DNA from: Microbacterium maritypicum
GTDB lineage: Bacteria; Actinomycetota; Actinomycetes; Actinomycetales; Microbacteriaceae
Direction of reading: 5' to 3'
DNA: 64,000 nucleotides
Assembly: GCF_041529975.1 (NCBI RefSeq)
Contig: NZ_CP168030.1
Location: 3,831,530-3,895,529 of the forward strand
The notes beneath the pieces were generated by a model. The model did no database searches. It had not been told where the DNA came from and saw only the letters and a program-made list of their open reading frames with translations. Positions within the stretch are counted from its first letter, which is position 1, and each line of letters starts with the position of its first letter. Positions 1-8,503 of this stretch are shown here, piece after piece. Made by a program: the position numbers and the translations under genes.

Positions 1-288
1 ACTGGGAGAGACGGCGGGAGGGGTGCACTCATTACGCTGAAAGGCTGAGAACCTTCGAACAGACTTGTGCGGTGTGGGTACGACCTTTGTCCAGCGGTCC
101 CCGATGAAGGCGGCACGATGGGTACCCCCGATTCCGTCCCGCGGTGCAAGATGTCGGGAGTTCGCACACCTGTCGGGAGGAAGTGCGGCGTTTCGTCCGA
201 CATCCGTGCATCCTCCCGACATCCGCACCCCGGCCGACAGACAGACGGACGGCGACCGCGGAAGCACACGCCACACACACACACACAG
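1..288. other. Intergenic region at left edge, no gene seen
   Basis: No reading frame here has convincing coding character. It follows the rplI terminator. It holds a (CA)8 run at 272-287 and four copies of a TGTCGG-type motif, two on each strand (about 150-160, 171-181, 194-203, 211-223), which read as inverted and direct repeats. In many actinobacteria dnaB follows rplI, so this may be the leader of a gene lying off the left edge; that is inference only. Confidence 0.5.
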
Positions 289-320
289 AACGCCCCCTGT
301 CCCGAAGGACAGGGGGCGTT
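289..320 (-). terminator. Intrinsic terminator after rplI
   Basis: A perfect 12-bp stem (289-300 with 309-320) encloses an 8-nt loop, starting 12 nt past the rplI stop. On the minus strand it is followed by TT and a TG-rich tract rather than a long U run. It should end the rpsF-ssb-rpsR-rplI transcript. Confidence 0.85.
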
Positions 321-332
321 CCGGGAAGTGCC

Positions 333-785
333 TTACTTGGCGGCGACGACCTGCAGCGTGATGACTGCAGTGACGTCTTCGTGCAGACGCACGGTCGCCT
401 CGTGGTCACCGGTCACCTTGATGGGCGACGGGATGTGCACCTTGCGCTTGTCGATCGAACCCAGGCCGGCGGCTGCGACAGCATCCGCGACGTGGTCGGT
501 CTTGACGGAGCCGAAGAGACGACCCTCCTTGCCGGCCTTGACCGCGAGACGCACCTTGGTGCCCTCGAGAGCGTTCTTCAGCGCGACAGCGTCGTCACGA
601 TCGTGGATCGCGCGTGCCTGACGCGCGGCCTGGATCGAAGCGACCTGCTTTTCGCCACCGCGGGTCCACGCCGTAGCGAAGCCCTGCGGGATGAGGAAGT
701 TCCGGGCGTACCCGTTCTTGACCTCGACAACGTCACCGGCGCTACCCAGCCCGGCGACCTCGTTCGTGAGAATCAGCTTTGCCAT
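333..785 (-). CDS. rplI: 50S ribosomal protein L9
   Basis: L9 binds 23S rRNA near the base of the L1 stalk and helps keep the reading frame. The 150-residue product is the usual length for L9. It opens [10 protein letters not shown], followed by the N-terminal domain with the [19 protein letters not shown] signature at about residues 17-35, then the charged connecting helix, then a C-terminal RNA-binding domain ending in VVAAK. An in-frame extension reaches further upstream, but it runs through rpsR, so the ATG at 785 is chosen. It is last in the rpsF-ssb-rpsR-rplI operon, 11 nt after rpsR, with a strong hairpin beyond its stop. Confidence 0.97.
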   Translation of the reverse strand: MAKLILTNEVAGLGSAGDVVEVKNGYARNFLIPQGFATAWTRGGEKQVASIQAARQARAIHDRDDAVALKNALEGTKVRLAVKAGKEGRLFGSVKTDHVADAVAAAGLGSIDKRKVHIPSPIKVTGDHEATVRLHEDVTAVITLQVVAAK

Positions 786-796
786 CTCGATACCCC

Positions 797-1051
797 TTAC
801 CGGCCGGCGCCAGCGTAGGGCAGGAGCGCCATTTCGCGCGCGTTCTTGATCGCCGTGGCGATCAGACGCTGCTCCTGCACCGAGACACCGGTGATACGAC
901 GGGCACGGATCTTGCCGCGCTCCGAGACGAACTTGCGAAGGGTGGCGACATCCTTGTAATCGATGACACCGACCCGGATGGACTTCGCGGGAGCGGTGGG
1001 CTTGCCACCCTTCCGCGGCTTGCGGCGGTCGCCGCTCGACTTTCCAGCCAT
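797..1051 (-). CDS. rpsR: 30S ribosomal protein S18
   Basis: S18 sits on the 30S platform beside S6. The 84-residue basic protein has the family hallmarks: [19 protein letters not shown] in the first half and [13 protein letters not shown] followed by [13 protein letters not shown] toward the end. The N-terminus is rich in Lys, Arg and Gly. It lies 68 nt downstream of ssb and 11 nt before rplI, the standard order, so it is probably cotranscribed with both. The ATG at 1051 follows an AAGGAAAAACA stretch that serves as ribosome-binding site. This paralogue lacks an obvious CxxC zinc-binding pair. Confidence 0.97.
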   Translation of the reverse strand: MAGKSSGDRRKPRKGGKPTAPAKSIRVGVIDYKDVATLRKFVSERGKIRARRITGVSVQEQRLIATAIKNAREMALLPYAGAGR

Positions 1052-1119
1052 TGTTTTTCCTTAGTGATGAGCGGATGCCGGTTTCCGAGACGAGCTCGGC
1101 GGCCGGATCCAGAAGTTGT

Positions 1120-1635
1120 TCAGAACGGGGTGTCGTCGCCGAAGCTGCCCGGAGTGCTCCAGGCGTCTGCGCTCGTCGAGGAACCGGGGGTCGACCACGG
1201 CTCTTCCGACACCTGCTGCTGCGCGGGACGAGCCTGTCCGCCGCCACCGGCACCGCCGGCACCGCCGGTCGAGGCCGCACGGGTGACCTGCGCGGTCGCG
1301 TACCGGAGCGAGGGGCCGATCTCATCGACCTCCAGCTCGATAGCGGTGCGCTGGTTGCCCTCGCGGTCCTGGTAGGAGCGCTGACGCAGACGGCCCTGCG
1401 CGATGACGCGCATGCCCTTCGTCAGCGAACCCGCCACGTGCTCGGCGAACTCGCGCCAGACGGATGCACGGAGGAACAGCGCATCGCCGTCCTTCCACTC
1501 ATTCGCGGCACGGTCGAAGTTCCGAGGCGTCGAAGCGATGGTGAAGTTCGCCACCGGCAGCCCGTTCTGCGTGTAGCGCAGCTCGGGGTCGGCCGTGAGG
1601 TTTCCCACAACGGTGATGACGGTTTCGCCGGCCAT
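1120..1635 (-). CDS. ssb: Single-stranded DNA-binding protein
   Basis: SSB coats single-stranded DNA during replication, recombination and repair. The 171-residue product has an N-terminal OB-fold (residues 1-110; [18 protein letters not shown] opening, then [15 protein letters not shown] and [15 protein letters not shown]). A Gly/Gln/Pro-rich disordered linker follows, and the acidic tip DDTPF that recruits partner proteins ends the chain. It starts 5 nt after rpsF on the same strand, so translation of the two is probably coupled. The first residues [13 protein letters not shown] are typical of actinobacterial SSB. Length and tail are normal, so this is the housekeeping copy. Confidence 0.97.
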   Translation of the reverse strand: MAGETVITVVGNLTADPELRYTQNGLPVANFTIASTPRNFDRAANEWKDGDALFLRASVWREFAEHVAGSLTKGMRVIAQGRLRQRSYQDREGNQRTAIELEVDEIGPSLRYATAQVTRAASTGGAGGAGGGGQARPAQQQVSEEPWSTPGSSTSADAWSTPGSFGDDTPF

Positions 1636-1640
1636 GGACG

Positions 1641-2009
1641 TCAGGCCTTCGCAGCCTTGGCGGCCTTGCGAGCAGCCTTCTCTTCGGAGCGCTTGGCCTC
1701 CGAAGCGACCATCGCCTGAGCCTCTTCCGAGCGGAGGACCTTGGTGCGCATGATCTGCTCGTTCAGCTTCAGCTGACGGTCGAGCTCCTGCGTGGCCTCG
1801 CTGCTAGCGGTGAAGTTGACGACGGCGTAGATGCCTTCGTTCTTCTTCTGGATCTCGTAGGCCAGACGGCGCTTACCCCAGATGTCGACCTTGTCAATCG
1901 AGCCACCATCGTTGGTGATGACCTTCAGGAACTTGTCGAGCGTAGGTGCGACCTGGCGCTCGTCGATCTCGGGAGTCAGAATGACCATGAGTTCGTACTG
2001 GTGCGTCAC
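1641..2009 (-). CDS. rpsF: 30S ribosomal protein S6
   Basis: S6 is a ferredoxin-like 30S platform protein that pairs with S18. The 122-residue product begins with [18 protein letters not shown] and contains [20 protein letters not shown], both diagnostic. The tail is Ala/Lys-rich and longer than in E. coli, common in actinobacteria. Translation starts at GTG 2009, supported by a strong AAGGAGG site at 2017-2023. It is first in the rpsF-ssb-rpsR-rplI operon, whose promoter must lie in the divergent gap up to 2236. Confidence 0.96.
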   Translation of the reverse strand: MTHQYELMVILTPEIDERQVAPTLDKFLKVITNDGGSIDKVDIWGKRRLAYEIQKKNEGIYAVVNFTASSEATQELDRQLKLNEQIMRTKVLRSEEAQAMVASEAKRSEEKAARKAAKAAKA

Positions 2010-2016
2010 TTACCCA

Positions 2017-2023
2017 CCTCCTT
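2017..2023 (-). promoter_or_regulatory. Strong ribosome-binding site of rpsF
   Basis: AAGGAGG on the minus strand lies 7 nt before a GTG codon. It fixes the rpsF start at 2009 although the codon is not ATG. Confidence 0.8.
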
Positions 2024-2236
2024 CGGACTAGAACGGCTCTCGGGACTTTCCCGGGAGCAGGAGGGTGTGTGCACGTGCCCGCCCCAGGAATCCCGAATGG
2101 ACGCCGGAAAGCAGACAACCTCGACAGTCTAGCGGAGATTCCTCCGTGTCGCCCGCACGGGTCGGCGCCCGCCCTTGGCATGCTGGAGGGCGTGCCCGGT
2201 GACGGTCATCGGGCACTCGACCAGAGGGGGGACGCC

Positions 2237-2941
2237 ATGCGCGTCAACAAATGGGGGGTCGGCGTGATTCTCGCCGCCGCCGTGCTGCTCACCGGATGCT
2301 CGGCGGGCGGATCGGACAAGCCGGCCGAGTCGAAGCCCAGCAGCGGTGCCTCGCAGGAAGCCGAGGCTCCGGCGACGGACTGCCCTGAGCTGAAGGTGGA
2401 CGCGACCGTCGACGGCAAGGCGCTGGGCGCCTGCATCGCCGACGCCATGTCGGACACCGCCGGATACGCGGCGAAGACCACCGTCATGGGCATCGAGTCG
2501 ACGGCGAAGTTCAACCCGTCGGAGAAGGCCCTCGAGTCGATCTCTCCGGCCGGCTCGCTGGTCGCCATCGGCGACGACGTCTGGGTGAAGTCCGCGACGA
2601 GCGAGTGGCAGGTCGCAGATCCGAAGTCGAGCGACCCGGTCATCGCCGCGCTGAGCGTCGCCGCCGCCGACGTCACGTCGCTCGACCCGGCTGCCGCCGC
2701 CGAGGCCATGACCGGCGAGTTCACGGTGACCGGCACCGGCGAGCGCCTGGGCGAGGAGGTTTTCCTCCTGACCGGCACGATCGACCAGCAGGGCACCACG
2801 GTCGACGTCGTCTTCGAGGTCACGGCGGACTACGTCAACCTCGCGTCGACCAGCACCGCCTCGCTCGACGGCCAGTCGGTCGAGGTCGCGATGGAGATCA
2901 CCGAGTGGGACGTGAAGCAGGACATCGTCGCACCGCTCTGA
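2237..2941 (+). CDS. Secreted lipoprotein, LppX/LprG-like
   Basis: The 234-residue product begins with a lipoprotein signal peptide: basic start, hydrophobic core, and lipobox LLTGC with Cys21 as the predicted lipidation site. A Ser/Glu/Pro-rich linker follows, then a globular domain (about residues 50-234) of alternating strands. Composition and pattern resemble the LppX/LprAFG fold used in actinobacteria to carry lipids or glycolipids, but this is a resemblance by eye. The frame runs back to 2069, yet the ATG at 2237 is preferred because it follows a GAGGGGGG site and begins a clean signal sequence. It stands alone, divergent from rpsF, and has its own terminator. Confidence 0.75.
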   Translation: MRVNKWGVGVILAAAVLLTGCSAGGSDKPAESKPSSGASQEAEAPATDCPELKVDATVDGKALGACIADAMSDTAGYAAKTTVMGIESTAKFNPSEKALESISPAGSLVAIGDDVWVKSATSEWQVADPKSSDPVIAALSVAAADVTSLDPAAAAEAMTGEFTVTGTGERLGEEVFLLTGTIDQQGTTVDVVFEVTADYVNLASTSTASLDGQSVEVAMEITEWDVKQDIVAPL

Positions 2942-2954
2942 TGCGGAGCTGAAG

Positions 2955-2986
2955 CTGCGGGCCGGGGCTGCTGCCTCGGCCCGCAG
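2955..2986 (+). terminator. Terminator after the lipoprotein gene
   Basis: A 13-bp stem with one G-U pair (2955-2967 with 2974-2986) lies 14 nt past the stop at 2941. There is no strong U tract, as is common in high-GC genomes. Confidence 0.7.
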
Positions 2987-3008
2987 TGCGTTCGGGGATC
3001 TCCGCGGG

Positions 3009-3042
3009 ACTCCGGGTCACGCGGAACTCCGGGTCACGCGGA
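3009..3042. repeat. Tandem duplication of a 17-bp unit
   Basis: The 17-bp unit ACTCCGGGTCACGCGGA occurs at 3009-3025 and again directly at 3026-3042 with no mismatch. It lies in the gap between the convergent lipoprotein and ABC ATPase genes. Confidence 0.9.
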
Positions 3043-3044
3043 AT

Positions 3045-3111
3045 GAAGGAGATCGCGCGATTTGAAGGAGCTCGTGCCCGATCCGGTCCTTCAGGTCGGG
3101 AGATCTCCTTC
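3045..3111. repeat. Nested inverted repeats between convergent genes
   Basis: Outer arms GAAGGAGATC (3045-3054) and GATCTCCTTC (3102-3111) are perfect. An inner pair TGAAGGA (3063-3069) and TCCTTCA (3087-3093) lies inside. The folded element could end transcription from the minus-strand ABC operon, whose last gene stops at 3139. Confidence 0.6.
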
Positions 3112-3138
3112 GTGTCAGGCGTTTCAGTACAGGGCCGC

Positions 3139-3978
3139 TCAGTACATGACCGGCGGAATCTCGGCCCACACCGTGCGGTCATCGACCGAAGGCGCGGCGG
3201 GGATGCGGCCGGCACCGTCGGGTTCCGGGATCGCCGCCAGCAGAGCCTGCGTGTACGGATGCTGCGGCGCCGCCCAGAGCTGATCCGTCGGGCCGGACTC
3301 GAGCACGCGCCCGCCGAACATCACGAACGTGCGGTCGGCGATGCGGCGGACCACGGCGAGGTCGTGCGAGATGAACAGCATCCCGGCTCCCGACTCCGCG
3401 ACCAGGTCACGCATCAGGCCTGCCACACTCGTCTGCGTCGAGGCGTCGAGTGCCGAGATCGGCTCATCGGCGACGAGGAGCGATGGCCGCGCGGCCAGCG
3501 CCCTGGCGATCGCGATGCGCTGCTTCTGCCCACCCGAGAACTGGTGCGGGAAGCGGGTGCTCACGGTCGTCGGCAGGCCGACGCGCTCGAGCCACTCATC
3601 CACGGTCGATCCCTCGGCGCCGCGCGCACGGGCGGTCGCGATGCCGTCGGCGATCTGGTCGCCCACACGGCGGCGGGGGTTCAGCGACGTCGCCGGATCC
3701 TGGAACACCATCTGGATGCCGGTCATCGCGGCGGGCCGACGGCGGATGCCGAGCGGTGCCACGGGCTCATCGCGGAAGAGCACCGTTCCGCCGGCGGTCT
3801 TCTCGATGCCGACGACGGCGCGAGCGAGGCTCGACTTGCCGCTGCCGGACTCGCCGACGAGCGCGACCGTCTCGCCGGCGGCGACACGGATCGACACCCC
3901 ATTCACGGCGATCACGGGCGGGTTGCCCGGGTAGCGCACGACCACGTCCTGCGCGTCGAGGACTGCGACCTCACTCAT
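3139..3978 (-). CDS. Peptide ABC transporter ATP-binding protein (DppF/OppF type)
   Basis: This is one of two ATPases that power a peptide importer on the cytoplasmic face. The 279-residue product has Walker A GESGSGKSS near residue 45, the FQDPATSLNPRRRV stretch typical of OppF/DppF, the signature FSGGQKQR, and Walker B LLVADEPISALD. The C-terminus has HPYTQALLAAIPEPDG, the oligopeptide-transporter tail. The start at 3978 (MSEVAVLDAQ) overlaps the end of the preceding ATPase gene by 8 nt, so translation is coupled. An 18-residue upstream extension is out of place and was dropped. It is last in a five-gene operon read right to left. Confidence 0.92.
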   Translation of the reverse strand: MSEVAVLDAQDVVVRYPGNPPVIAVNGVSIRVAAGETVALVGESGSGKSSLARAVVGIEKTAGGTVLFRDEPVAPLGIRRRPAAMTGIQMVFQDPATSLNPRRRVGDQIADGIATARARGAEGSTVDEWLERVGLPTTVSTRFPHQFSGGQKQRIAIARALAARPSLLVADEPISALDASTQTSVAGLMRDLVAESGAGMLFISHDLAVVRRIADRTFVMFGGRVLESGPTDQLWAAPQHPYTQALLAAIPEPDGAGRIPAAPSVDDRTVWAEIPPVMY

Positions 3979-4792
3979 CTGCGGCCTCCTGCTCCGGTGC
4001 CTCATCGATGCGCGAACCCGGCAGGGCCGCAAGCAGCATCCGCGTGTAGTCGTGCTGCGGGTCGAGGAACAGCGTCTCGCGGTCGGCGAGCTCGACCACC
4101 CGGCCGTCCTTCATGACGGCCACCCGGTCGGCGATCGCGCTCATCACACCCAGGTCGTGCGTCACGAGCAGCACCGCGAGGTTCCGTTCCACCGCGAGGT
4201 CGCGCAGCAGCTGCAGGATGCCGGCCTGCACCGTGACGTCGAGGGCCGTTGTCGGCTCATCGGCCAGCAGCACCTCGGGGTCGCAGGCGAGCGCGCACGC
4301 GATGGCGATGCGCTGGCGCTGTCCGCCGGAGAACTGGTGCGGGTAGCGCTTGAGGGCTTCGGCGGGGTTCGGCACCTGCACGGTCTCGAGCAGGTCGATC
4401 GCCCGCTCTCGTGCCGCCGCACCCTTGAGGCCGAGGTGCACGCGCATGTGGTCGGTGAGCTGGCGGCCGACCGGCAGCTGCGGGTGCAGCGACGCCGACG
4501 GGTCCTGGAACACCATCGCGATGCGCTTGCCGCGGACCCGGTTGAGGGAACGGCGCTTGAGCCCGACGAGTTCCTCGCCGCCGAGGAGGATCGATCCGCC
4601 GGTCTTCGCCTGCCGGGGCAGCAACCCCAGCACGGCGAGCGAGGTCAGCGTCTTGCCCGATCCGGATTCGCCGGCGAGGCCATGGATGCGACCGGCCTCG
4701 AGCTCGAGCGAGACGCCCTTCACGAGCGGACGGCCGATGTCGATGGTCAGGTCGCGGATGCTGAGCACGCTGGATCCCTGCACGGAGGTCAT
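3971..4792 (-). CDS. Peptide ABC transporter ATP-binding protein (DppD/OppD type)
   Basis: This is the partner ATPase of the gene downstream. The 273-residue product has Walker A GESGSGKTLTS, the FQDPSASLHPQLPVG stretch, the signature FSGGQRQR, Walker B LLADEPTTALDVTVQ and the switch His in LLVTHDLGV. The C-terminal DYTRMLLAALPGS matches the OppD/DppD family. Translation begins at ATG 4792, overlapping the permease stop as ATGA; the longer frame upstream is a shadow of that permease. Two unlike ATPases in series are typical of dipeptide/oligopeptide (Dpp/Opp) or nickel transporters, and the substrate cannot be told from the ATPases alone. Confidence 0.92.
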   Translation of the reverse strand: MTSVQGSSVLSIRDLTIDIGRPLVKGVSLELEAGRIHGLAGESGSGKTLTSLAVLGLLPRQAKTGGSILLGGEELVGLKRRSLNRVRGKRIAMVFQDPSASLHPQLPVGRQLTDHMRVHLGLKGAAARERAIDLLETVQVPNPAEALKRYPHQFSGGQRQRIAIACALACDPEVLLADEPTTALDVTVQAGILQLLRDLAVERNLAVLLVTHDLGVMSAIADRVAVMKDGRVVELADRETLFLDPQHDYTRMLLAALPGSRIDEAPEQEAADE

Positions 4793-5700
4793 GCCGCCAC
4801 CCCCGTCGCCGATGCCTTGTGCTCCGCGGCCTTCTCGTGCGTGATCTCGGCCGTCGGGTCGAGCACATCGCGCATCGCGTCTCCGAGGAAGTTGAACGCC
4901 AGCACGACCGTGAGGATCGCGAGGCCGGGGAAGACTCCGAGCCACCAGGCGTCGAAGTTCTGCATCGCACCCGAGATCATGGACCCCCACTCGGCGGTCG
5001 GCGGCTGTGCGCCGAGGCCGAGGAAGGAGAGTCCGGAGAGGAGCAGGATCGCCGCACCGATGTCGAGCGTCGCGAGCACCAGCACGGGCCCGGCGATGTT
5101 CGGGAGGATGTCGACGAACAGGGTGCGGGCCGGCGAGTGCCCGAGCAGCCGTCCGGCGATCACGTAGTTCTGTCCACGCAGACCCAGCACGATGCTGCGG
5201 GTGACGCGGGAGTACTGGGGCCACGACACCACGATCGCCGCGATCACCGCGTTGAACAGCGACGGGCCGAGCGAGGCCGCGACCACCATCGCGAGGATCA
5301 CGGTCGGGAACGCCATGAACAGGTCGGTGATGCGCATCAGGGTCTCATCGACCCAGCCGCCGAAGTATCCGGCGACGGCGCCGATGACGGTGCCGATGAT
5401 CATCGCGGCGATCACGAGCATGAGCGCGAGCGGCAGGCTCACGGTCGCACCCGTCATCAGACGCGAGAAGATGTCGCGGCCGTTGCCGTCGGTGCCCAGC
5501 AGCGTGTCGATGCCGGGCGCCTGCAGGCGAGGCAGCACCTGGGCGTTCGGCGGATACGGCACCCACCACTGCGCGGTGAAGGCCACGATCACCCAGGCGC
5601 CCGCGATGACGGTGCCGATGATGCCGAGCGGGGTTCGCCAGGCGCGGGGCCAACGGAAGCGGAAGCGGCCGGCGGGCGTGGCGGCGGCGATGCGGCTCAT
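4789..5700 (-). CDS. Peptide ABC transporter permease (DppC type)
   Basis: This is an inner-membrane channel subunit. The 303-residue product has an N-terminal transmembrane helix (about 24-45), the DppC/OppC extracytoplasmic segment with LLGTDGNGRDIFSRL, and five further helices. The EAA-type loop that contacts the ATPase reads roughly GRLLGHSPARTLFVDILPN. The C-terminus has LGDAMRDVLDPT, usual for this family. It overlaps DppB upstream and DppD downstream by 4 nt each. Confidence 0.93.
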   Translation of the reverse strand: MSRIAAATPAGRFRFRWPRAWRTPLGIIGTVIAGAWVIVAFTAQWWVPYPPNAQVLPRLQAPGIDTLLGTDGNGRDIFSRLMTGATVSLPLALMLVIAAMIIGTVIGAVAGYFGGWVDETLMRITDLFMAFPTVILAMVVAASLGPSLFNAVIAAIVVSWPQYSRVTRSIVLGLRGQNYVIAGRLLGHSPARTLFVDILPNIAGPVLVLATLDIGAAILLLSGLSFLGLGAQPPTAEWGSMISGAMQNFDAWWLGVFPGLAILTVVLAFNFLGDAMRDVLDPTAEITHEKAAEHKASATGVAA

Positions 5701-6758
5701 GCGATCCTCACTCTCGGGTCGAGCACGCCGTAGAGGATGTCGACGATGAAGTTGATGAGGAGGTAGATCATGCCGACCACGAGACCGACGCCCATGATGC
5801 CGGGCAGGTCGAGGTTGGCGGCGGAGTTGTAGGCGTAGGTGCCGAGGCCGGGCCAGGCGAACACCGACTCGACGAGCACCGTGCCCGAGAGCAGAGCCCC
5901 GAACGCGACACCCACCACGGTGAGGATCGGCAGCGAGGCTCCGCGGAGCACGTAGTCGAGGATCACGCGCATGGCGGGGAGCCCCTTGGCCCGGGCGGCG
6001 CGCACGTAGTCGCTGCCGAGGACTTCGAGCACCGAGGTGCGGATGAAGCGGGTGAGCAGTCCGATCGTCACGAGCGAGAGCACCATGATCGGCAGCGCGA
6101 GGTGCGCGAGGGCGTCGAAGAAGCCGACAGCGTCGCCGTTCAGGAGGTAGTCGACCGTGTAGAGGCCCGTCACGCGCGGCGGCGGCGTGATCGACGGCGA
6201 GATGCGGCCGGATCCCGGCGCGATGCGCAGCTCGAGGAAGAAGACGTAGAAGCTGACGAGCGCCAGCCAGAAGGTCGGCACGCTCAGCCCGACCAGGGTC
6301 ACGACCCGGATGACCTGGTCGGTGACGAGGCCGCGACGGTAGGCGGCGAGGGTGCCGAGCACGATGCTGACCGCGAGGCTGACGATGATCGCGCCGATCG
6401 CGATCTCGATGGTCGCGGGCACGGCGGTGGCGAGGTCGCTGGTGACCGGGCGTCCGGTCACCAGCGACGTGCCGAGGTCCCCGCGCAGCAGGTTCCCCAT
6501 GTAGATGAAGTACTGCACGAACAGTGGCTGGTCGAGTCCGTTCGCCTTGATGAACGCCTCGCGCGTCGCCGGGTTCTGCGAGGCGCCCTCACCGAGCGCC
6601 GCCGAGACCGGGTCTCCCGGCACCAGGTTGGTGAGCGCGAACGTCACGATCGTCACGCCCACCAGCAGGAGCAGGGAGGTGCCCGCCCGCCGCAGCAGGT
6701 ATCCGACCAGAGGCGATCGGCGCCGCTGCGCCTGCCTCTGCACCGCCACTGTCGTCAT
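5697..6758 (-). CDS. Peptide ABC transporter permease (DppB type)
   Basis: This is the partner channel subunit. The 353-residue product has a long N-terminal basic stretch, then RRAGTSLLLLVGVTIVTFAL and the NLVPGDPV motif shared by DppB/OppB proteins. Six transmembrane helices are visible, with the EAA-like loop around RAARAKGLPAMRVILDYVL and the C-terminal VDILYGVLDPRVR. It begins at ATG 6758, 11 nt after the binding-protein gene, and overlaps dppC by 4 nt. The extra 20 basic residues before the first helix are slightly longer than in E. coli DppB. Confidence 0.93.
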   Translation of the reverse strand: MTTVAVQRQAQRRRSPLVGYLLRRAGTSLLLLVGVTIVTFALTNLVPGDPVSAALGEGASQNPATREAFIKANGLDQPLFVQYFIYMGNLLRGDLGTSLVTGRPVTSDLATAVPATIEIAIGAIIVSLAVSIVLGTLAAYRRGLVTDQVIRVVTLVGLSVPTFWLALVSFYVFFLELRIAPGSGRISPSITPPPRVTGLYTVDYLLNGDAVGFFDALAHLALPIMVLSLVTIGLLTRFIRTSVLEVLGSDYVRAARAKGLPAMRVILDYVLRGASLPILTVVGVAFGALLSGTVLVESVFAWPGLGTYAYNSAANLDLPGIMGVGLVVGMIYLLINFIVDILYGVLDPRVRIA

Positions 6759-6769
6759 GGGATTTCCGT

Positions 6770-8353
6770 TCAGCCGGCGGGCGTGATCTCGGCGATGTCC
6801 ATCTCCCAGACGGAGTTGTACACCGCACCGCTCACGCTGTCGGCCGACGAGATGTTGCGACCCGGGACGATCAGCGGGACGAACGGGCCCTCGGCCTGCA
6901 TCGCCTCGGCGAACTCGGTGAACGCGGCCGTGCGCTGCTCGGGGTCGGTCGCCGCGGCAGCACCGGCGGCGATTCCGGCGATCTCGGGGTTGGCCTCAGC
7001 AGCCCAACCGGCACGGAGTCCGACCTTCAGGCCGGGCGCGAAGGGCAGGAAGTTCGCGGAGTCCGCGTAGTCCGGACCCCAGAACCACAGGCCGAAGCCC
7101 TCGGTGCCGTTGACGTAGGAGTCGAGCTCGGTCGCGAAGGGCGCGGGGGCCAGCTCCACCGTGATGCCGGCATCCTCGAGCTGCGCCTGGATGCGCTCGG
7201 CGAGCGGGGTGAACTCCACGCCGCCGACCGGGTAGTCGTTCGGGAACTTCAGCTGGAGGGTCTGACCCGTGTAACCGGCCTCGGCGAGTGCCGCCTCGGC
7301 CTTGTCCAGGTCCTGATCCACGCCGGACTCCAGGGCGCCTTCGAATCCGGGCGGGATGACGCCGGTCGCCTGCACGGAGCCGGCGCCGGCCAGTTCGAGC
7401 AGCGCGTCGTAGTCGAGCGCGTAGCGGATCGCCTCGGACATCTTGACGTTCGCCAGCTCACCGGCGACGGCCTCGGACTGGTTCAGCAGCAGGAAGATGG
7501 TCTGCCCGGAGGGGACCGAGTCGACCGTGACGCCGTCGCCGAGGCCGGCGACCTGGTCGCCGTTGAGGTCCATGGCGACCATCGAGTCGCCGCCCTTGAG
7601 GTTCGCGAGCTGCGTGGCGCTCTCGGAGACGTTGCGGACGACGACGCGCGTGAACGCCGCCTCCTCGTCGCCGTTGTACTCGTCGCTCTTCGTCAGCACG
7701 ACCTGCGAGCTGAGGTCGAGGGTGTCGAGGACGAAGGGACCGGAACCCGCGGACTCGCCGTCGAGGAACTTCTGCGCCGAGTCGGTGCCGTCGGTCGTGC
7801 CGCCGTTCTCGATCACCACGTCGGAGTTGACGATGCCGAGCGCCGGGTTCGCGAGGATCGCGGGCAGCTGGAGCAGCGGGGTCTCGGACGTGATCTGGAT
7901 CGTCTTGTCGTCGACCTCGGTGATGGTGAGGCCGCCGAGCAGGAAGTTCGGCTTGGCGTCGGCCATGCCCTGGATGCGCTGCAGCGAGAAGACGACGTCC
8001 TTCGCCTCGATCGGCGAGCCGTCGGAGAAGACGCGGTCACCCTCGAGCGTGAACGTGAACTCGGTCGCTTCGTCGTTCTGCTCCCACGAGGCGAGTCCGG
8101 GCACCGGGGTCGAGACGTCGGACCCCTCGAAGTCGACGAGGGTCTCGTACAGCGCCTTCGCGATCATGTTGCCGGTCGGGTCGTAGGTGTGCCCCGGGTC
8201 GGCCGTCTCGATCGAGAACGCGGTGTCGATGACGAGCGAGTCGGAGCCGGCGGAGTCGCCGTTGCCGGCCGAGTTCCCTCCCGAGCATCCGGCGAGCGCG
8301 AAGATCGCGACCGCTCCGAGCGCGATGACCGGCGTGATACGGCGTGACGACAT
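6770..8353 (-). CDS. Peptide ABC transporter substrate-binding lipoprotein
   Basis: This is the extracellular receptor of the importer, a cluster C (SBP_bac_5) protein. The 527-residue product starts at ATG 8353, preceded by GGAGGTCCTC, and has a lipobox FALAGC with Cys23. It has AKALYETLVDFEG, then EFTFTLEGDRVFSDGSPIEAKDVVFS, the usual family signature, then a long second lobe. The frame continues to 8899, but that extension runs antisense through the divergent regulator and is rejected. It heads the five-gene operon. The divergent Lrp/AsnC gene 150 bp away is the obvious candidate regulator. Confidence 0.93.
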   Translation of the reverse strand: MSSRRITPVIALGAVAIFALAGCSGGNSAGNGDSAGSDSLVIDTAFSIETADPGHTYDPTGNMIAKALYETLVDFEGSDVSTPVPGLASWEQNDEATEFTFTLEGDRVFSDGSPIEAKDVVFSLQRIQGMADAKPNFLLGGLTITEVDDKTIQITSETPLLQLPAILANPALGIVNSDVVIENGGTTDGTDSAQKFLDGESAGSGPFVLDTLDLSSQVVLTKSDEYNGDEEAAFTRVVVRNVSESATQLANLKGGDSMVAMDLNGDQVAGLGDGVTVDSVPSGQTIFLLLNQSEAVAGELANVKMSEAIRYALDYDALLELAGAGSVQATGVIPPGFEGALESGVDQDLDKAEAALAEAGYTGQTLQLKFPNDYPVGGVEFTPLAERIQAQLEDAGITVELAPAPFATELDSYVNGTEGFGLWFWGPDYADSANFLPFAPGLKVGLRAGWAAEANPEIAGIAAGAAAATDPEQRTAAFTEFAEAMQAEGPFVPLIVPGRNISSADSVSGAVYNSVWEMDIAEITPAG

Positions 8354-8421
8354 GAGGACCTCCAGGGGCGAGGAGTACATTCGGGTGAGTCGCCACCGAT
8401 GTGGACGACCGGGGTTCAGAT

Positions 8422-8436
8422 TCGCATCATATGCGA
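8422..8436. promoter_or_regulatory. Candidate operator palindrome between ABC operon and Lrp regulator
   Basis: TCGCAT-CAT-ATGCGA is a perfect 6-bp inverted repeat with a 3-nt centre, a typical size for Lrp/AsnC sites. It is central in the 150-bp divergent gap. Copies of TGTCCAG follow at 8442-8448, 8475-8481 and 8505-8511. Confidence 0.45.
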
Positions 8437-8503
8437 CGATGTGTCCAGCGAGTGGGCGTGGTCCCCGCACGCTCTGTCCAGAACGTCGGTCGTGAGGAGC
8501 AAT

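Noticed and set aside
272..287. (CA)8 run
   Set aside because: Simple repeat without further structure; not treated as functional.
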